DNA of 64,000 nucleotides from Leptospira sp. WS60.C2 (lineage in GTDB: Bacteria; Spirochaetota; Leptospiria; Leptospirales; Leptospiraceae): contig NZ_CP162133.1 of assembly GCF_040833955.1 (NCBI RefSeq), forward strand, positions 930,001 through 994,000. Direction: 5' to 3'. How positions within the stretch are numbered: position 1 is the first letter of the stretch; every line of letters begins with the position of its first letter. The translations under genes and the position numbers were made by a program. The notes below the pieces were generated by a model. That model was not told where the DNA came from, made no database searches, and saw only the letters and a list, made by a program, of their open reading frames with translations. Positions 63,419-64,000 of this stretch are shown here, piece by piece.

Positions 63419-64000
63419 GTGCAACTCTACGGAGTCCGTGGCTCTATTGCAAGCCCCCTCCGCAACCAAGACTACCGCAAAAAGATTATCGAGATTCTAG
63501 ACCTCTATAAACAATCTGGGGCAGAGGGATCGGCGGATGAGTTTTGGCAAAATCTTCCTTACCACTTAAAATTTGTCACAGGATCTGACACAACCTGCGT
63601 CTCTGTCACAGATGATGATGGAGAAACCTATATTTTGGATATGGGAACAGGGCTTCGTAATTTAGGAGATGAGTTGGTTTCGGAGTATTTTACAAACCAA
63701 TTGAAAAAAACAGTCTCCTTTTTTATCACACACACCCATTGGGATCATATCCAAGGCCTTCCCTTTTTTAAGCCAATTTATTTCCCAGATTTCCAACTGC
63801 ACTTTTATTCTCCCTATGCGGATTTAGAAAAACGATTACAGAGACAACAGGAACCTGAATTTTTTCCCGTGCCACTGGAGGGAACAGGTTCCGCAAAAGA
63901 GTTCAAACTCTTCTTCCCTGGAGATGTTTTGGAATTTCCTTCCGGTCTCAAAGTAGAATGTTATCCACTCAAACATCCAGGTGGTTCGTTTGCCTATAAG
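63419..64000 (+). CDS. MBL-fold metallohydrolase, partial (C-terminus beyond window)
   Basis: 194 residues up to the window edge. The start is GTG 63419, with GAGGA seven bases upstream (GTG 63413 is the other option). The N-terminus MQLYGVRGSIASPL is typical of one group of MBL hydrolases. The metal motif is FFITHTHWDHIQGLPFF (HxHxDH), preceded by GSDTTCVSV and ETYILDMGTGLRNLG. The substrate is unknown; the group includes PhnP/RNase Z-like enzymes. It is divergent from the rhomboid gene and cut by the right edge. Confidence 0.85.
   Translation, partial: MQLYGVRGSIASPLRNQDYRKKIIEILDLYKQSGAEGSADEFWQNLPYHLKFVTGSDTTCVSVTDDDGETYILDMGTGLRNLGDELVSEYFTNQLKKTVSFFITHTHWDHIQGLPFFKPIYFPDFQLHFYSPYADLEKRLQRQQEPEFFPVPLEGTGSAKEFKLFFPGDVLEFPSGLKVECYPLKHPGGSFAYK

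Noticed and set aside
1..64000. CRISPR arrays, insertion sequences, rRNA genes, prophage or integrase genes
   Set aside because: No regularly spaced repeats, transposase or integrase motifs, or rRNA-like sequence were seen.

Overview
This window looks like chromosomal DNA of a Leptospira species. The evidence is moderate-to-low GC, many lipoproteins with relaxed spirochaete lipoboxes, a DUF1554-type surface lipoprotein, a very long leptospiral-type exported protein, and core genes (murA, tig-clpP-clpX, tatA/tatC, glyA) in dense, overlapping operons. The family-level look suggests the saprophytic clade, but this is inference; no database comparison was possible.

Layout. 1-9.3 kb: a partial gene, an iron-sulfur protein with murA, a PilZ-like protein, a GH3 (NagZ-like) glycosidase, a DUF3095 cyclase-like protein and a large repeat-containing DUF1554 lipoprotein. 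9.4-13.3 kb: an OmpA-type lipoprotein, a probable beta-barrel, a TesA-like esterase lipoprotein, a TenA-family protein and tRNA-Gly(GCC). 13.4-16.7 kb: tig-clpP-clpX. 16.66-16.94 kb: a decayed remnant of a metallo-beta-lactamase-like lipoprotein gene. 17-27 kb: tatA-tatC-SpoIIE-like operon, a hybrid sensor kinase with a degenerate ATPase domain, an alpha/beta hydrolase, a PCuAC-Sco copper-delivery pair, an M3 oligopeptidase, a DCC-family protein and a GT39-type transferase. 27-31.4 kb: a membrane-anchored PHP phosphoesterase and a minus-strand set of exported proteins (FecR, DUF4384, small lipoprotein, secreted protein).

31.5-49.6 kb is the most unusual part: ten same-strand reading units, mostly overlapping, that encode a TolC-like outer-membrane protein, three lipoproteins, a membrane protein, an HlyD-type adaptor, two RND-type permeases, a 1957-residue exported protein ending in an NlpC/P60-like cysteine-peptidase domain, and a small AT-rich lipoprotein directly after it. 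The first RND gene is split by one extra T in a T9 run; the second has lost the proton-relay acidic residues. I propose a tripartite envelope machine dedicated to a giant exported effector, with the last lipoprotein as candidate immunity protein. The T9 tract and a hairpin over the start codon of the giant gene are possible switches.

49.6-59.5 kb is a surface-glycan neighbourhood: O-antigen ligase-like, GH5 sterylglucosidase-like and class III cyclase genes in one operon; a GT4 transferase with a PQ-loop-like membrane protein; a secreted protein of unknown function; GT9 plus DUF4254. 59.6-64 kb holds an NRDE (TANGO2-like) protein, an operon rhomboid protease-lipoate ligase-glyA, and the start of an MBL-fold hydrolase running off the window.

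Gene packing is tight: 4-base ATGA overlaps are common inside operons, and four convergent gene pairs overlap at their stop codons.
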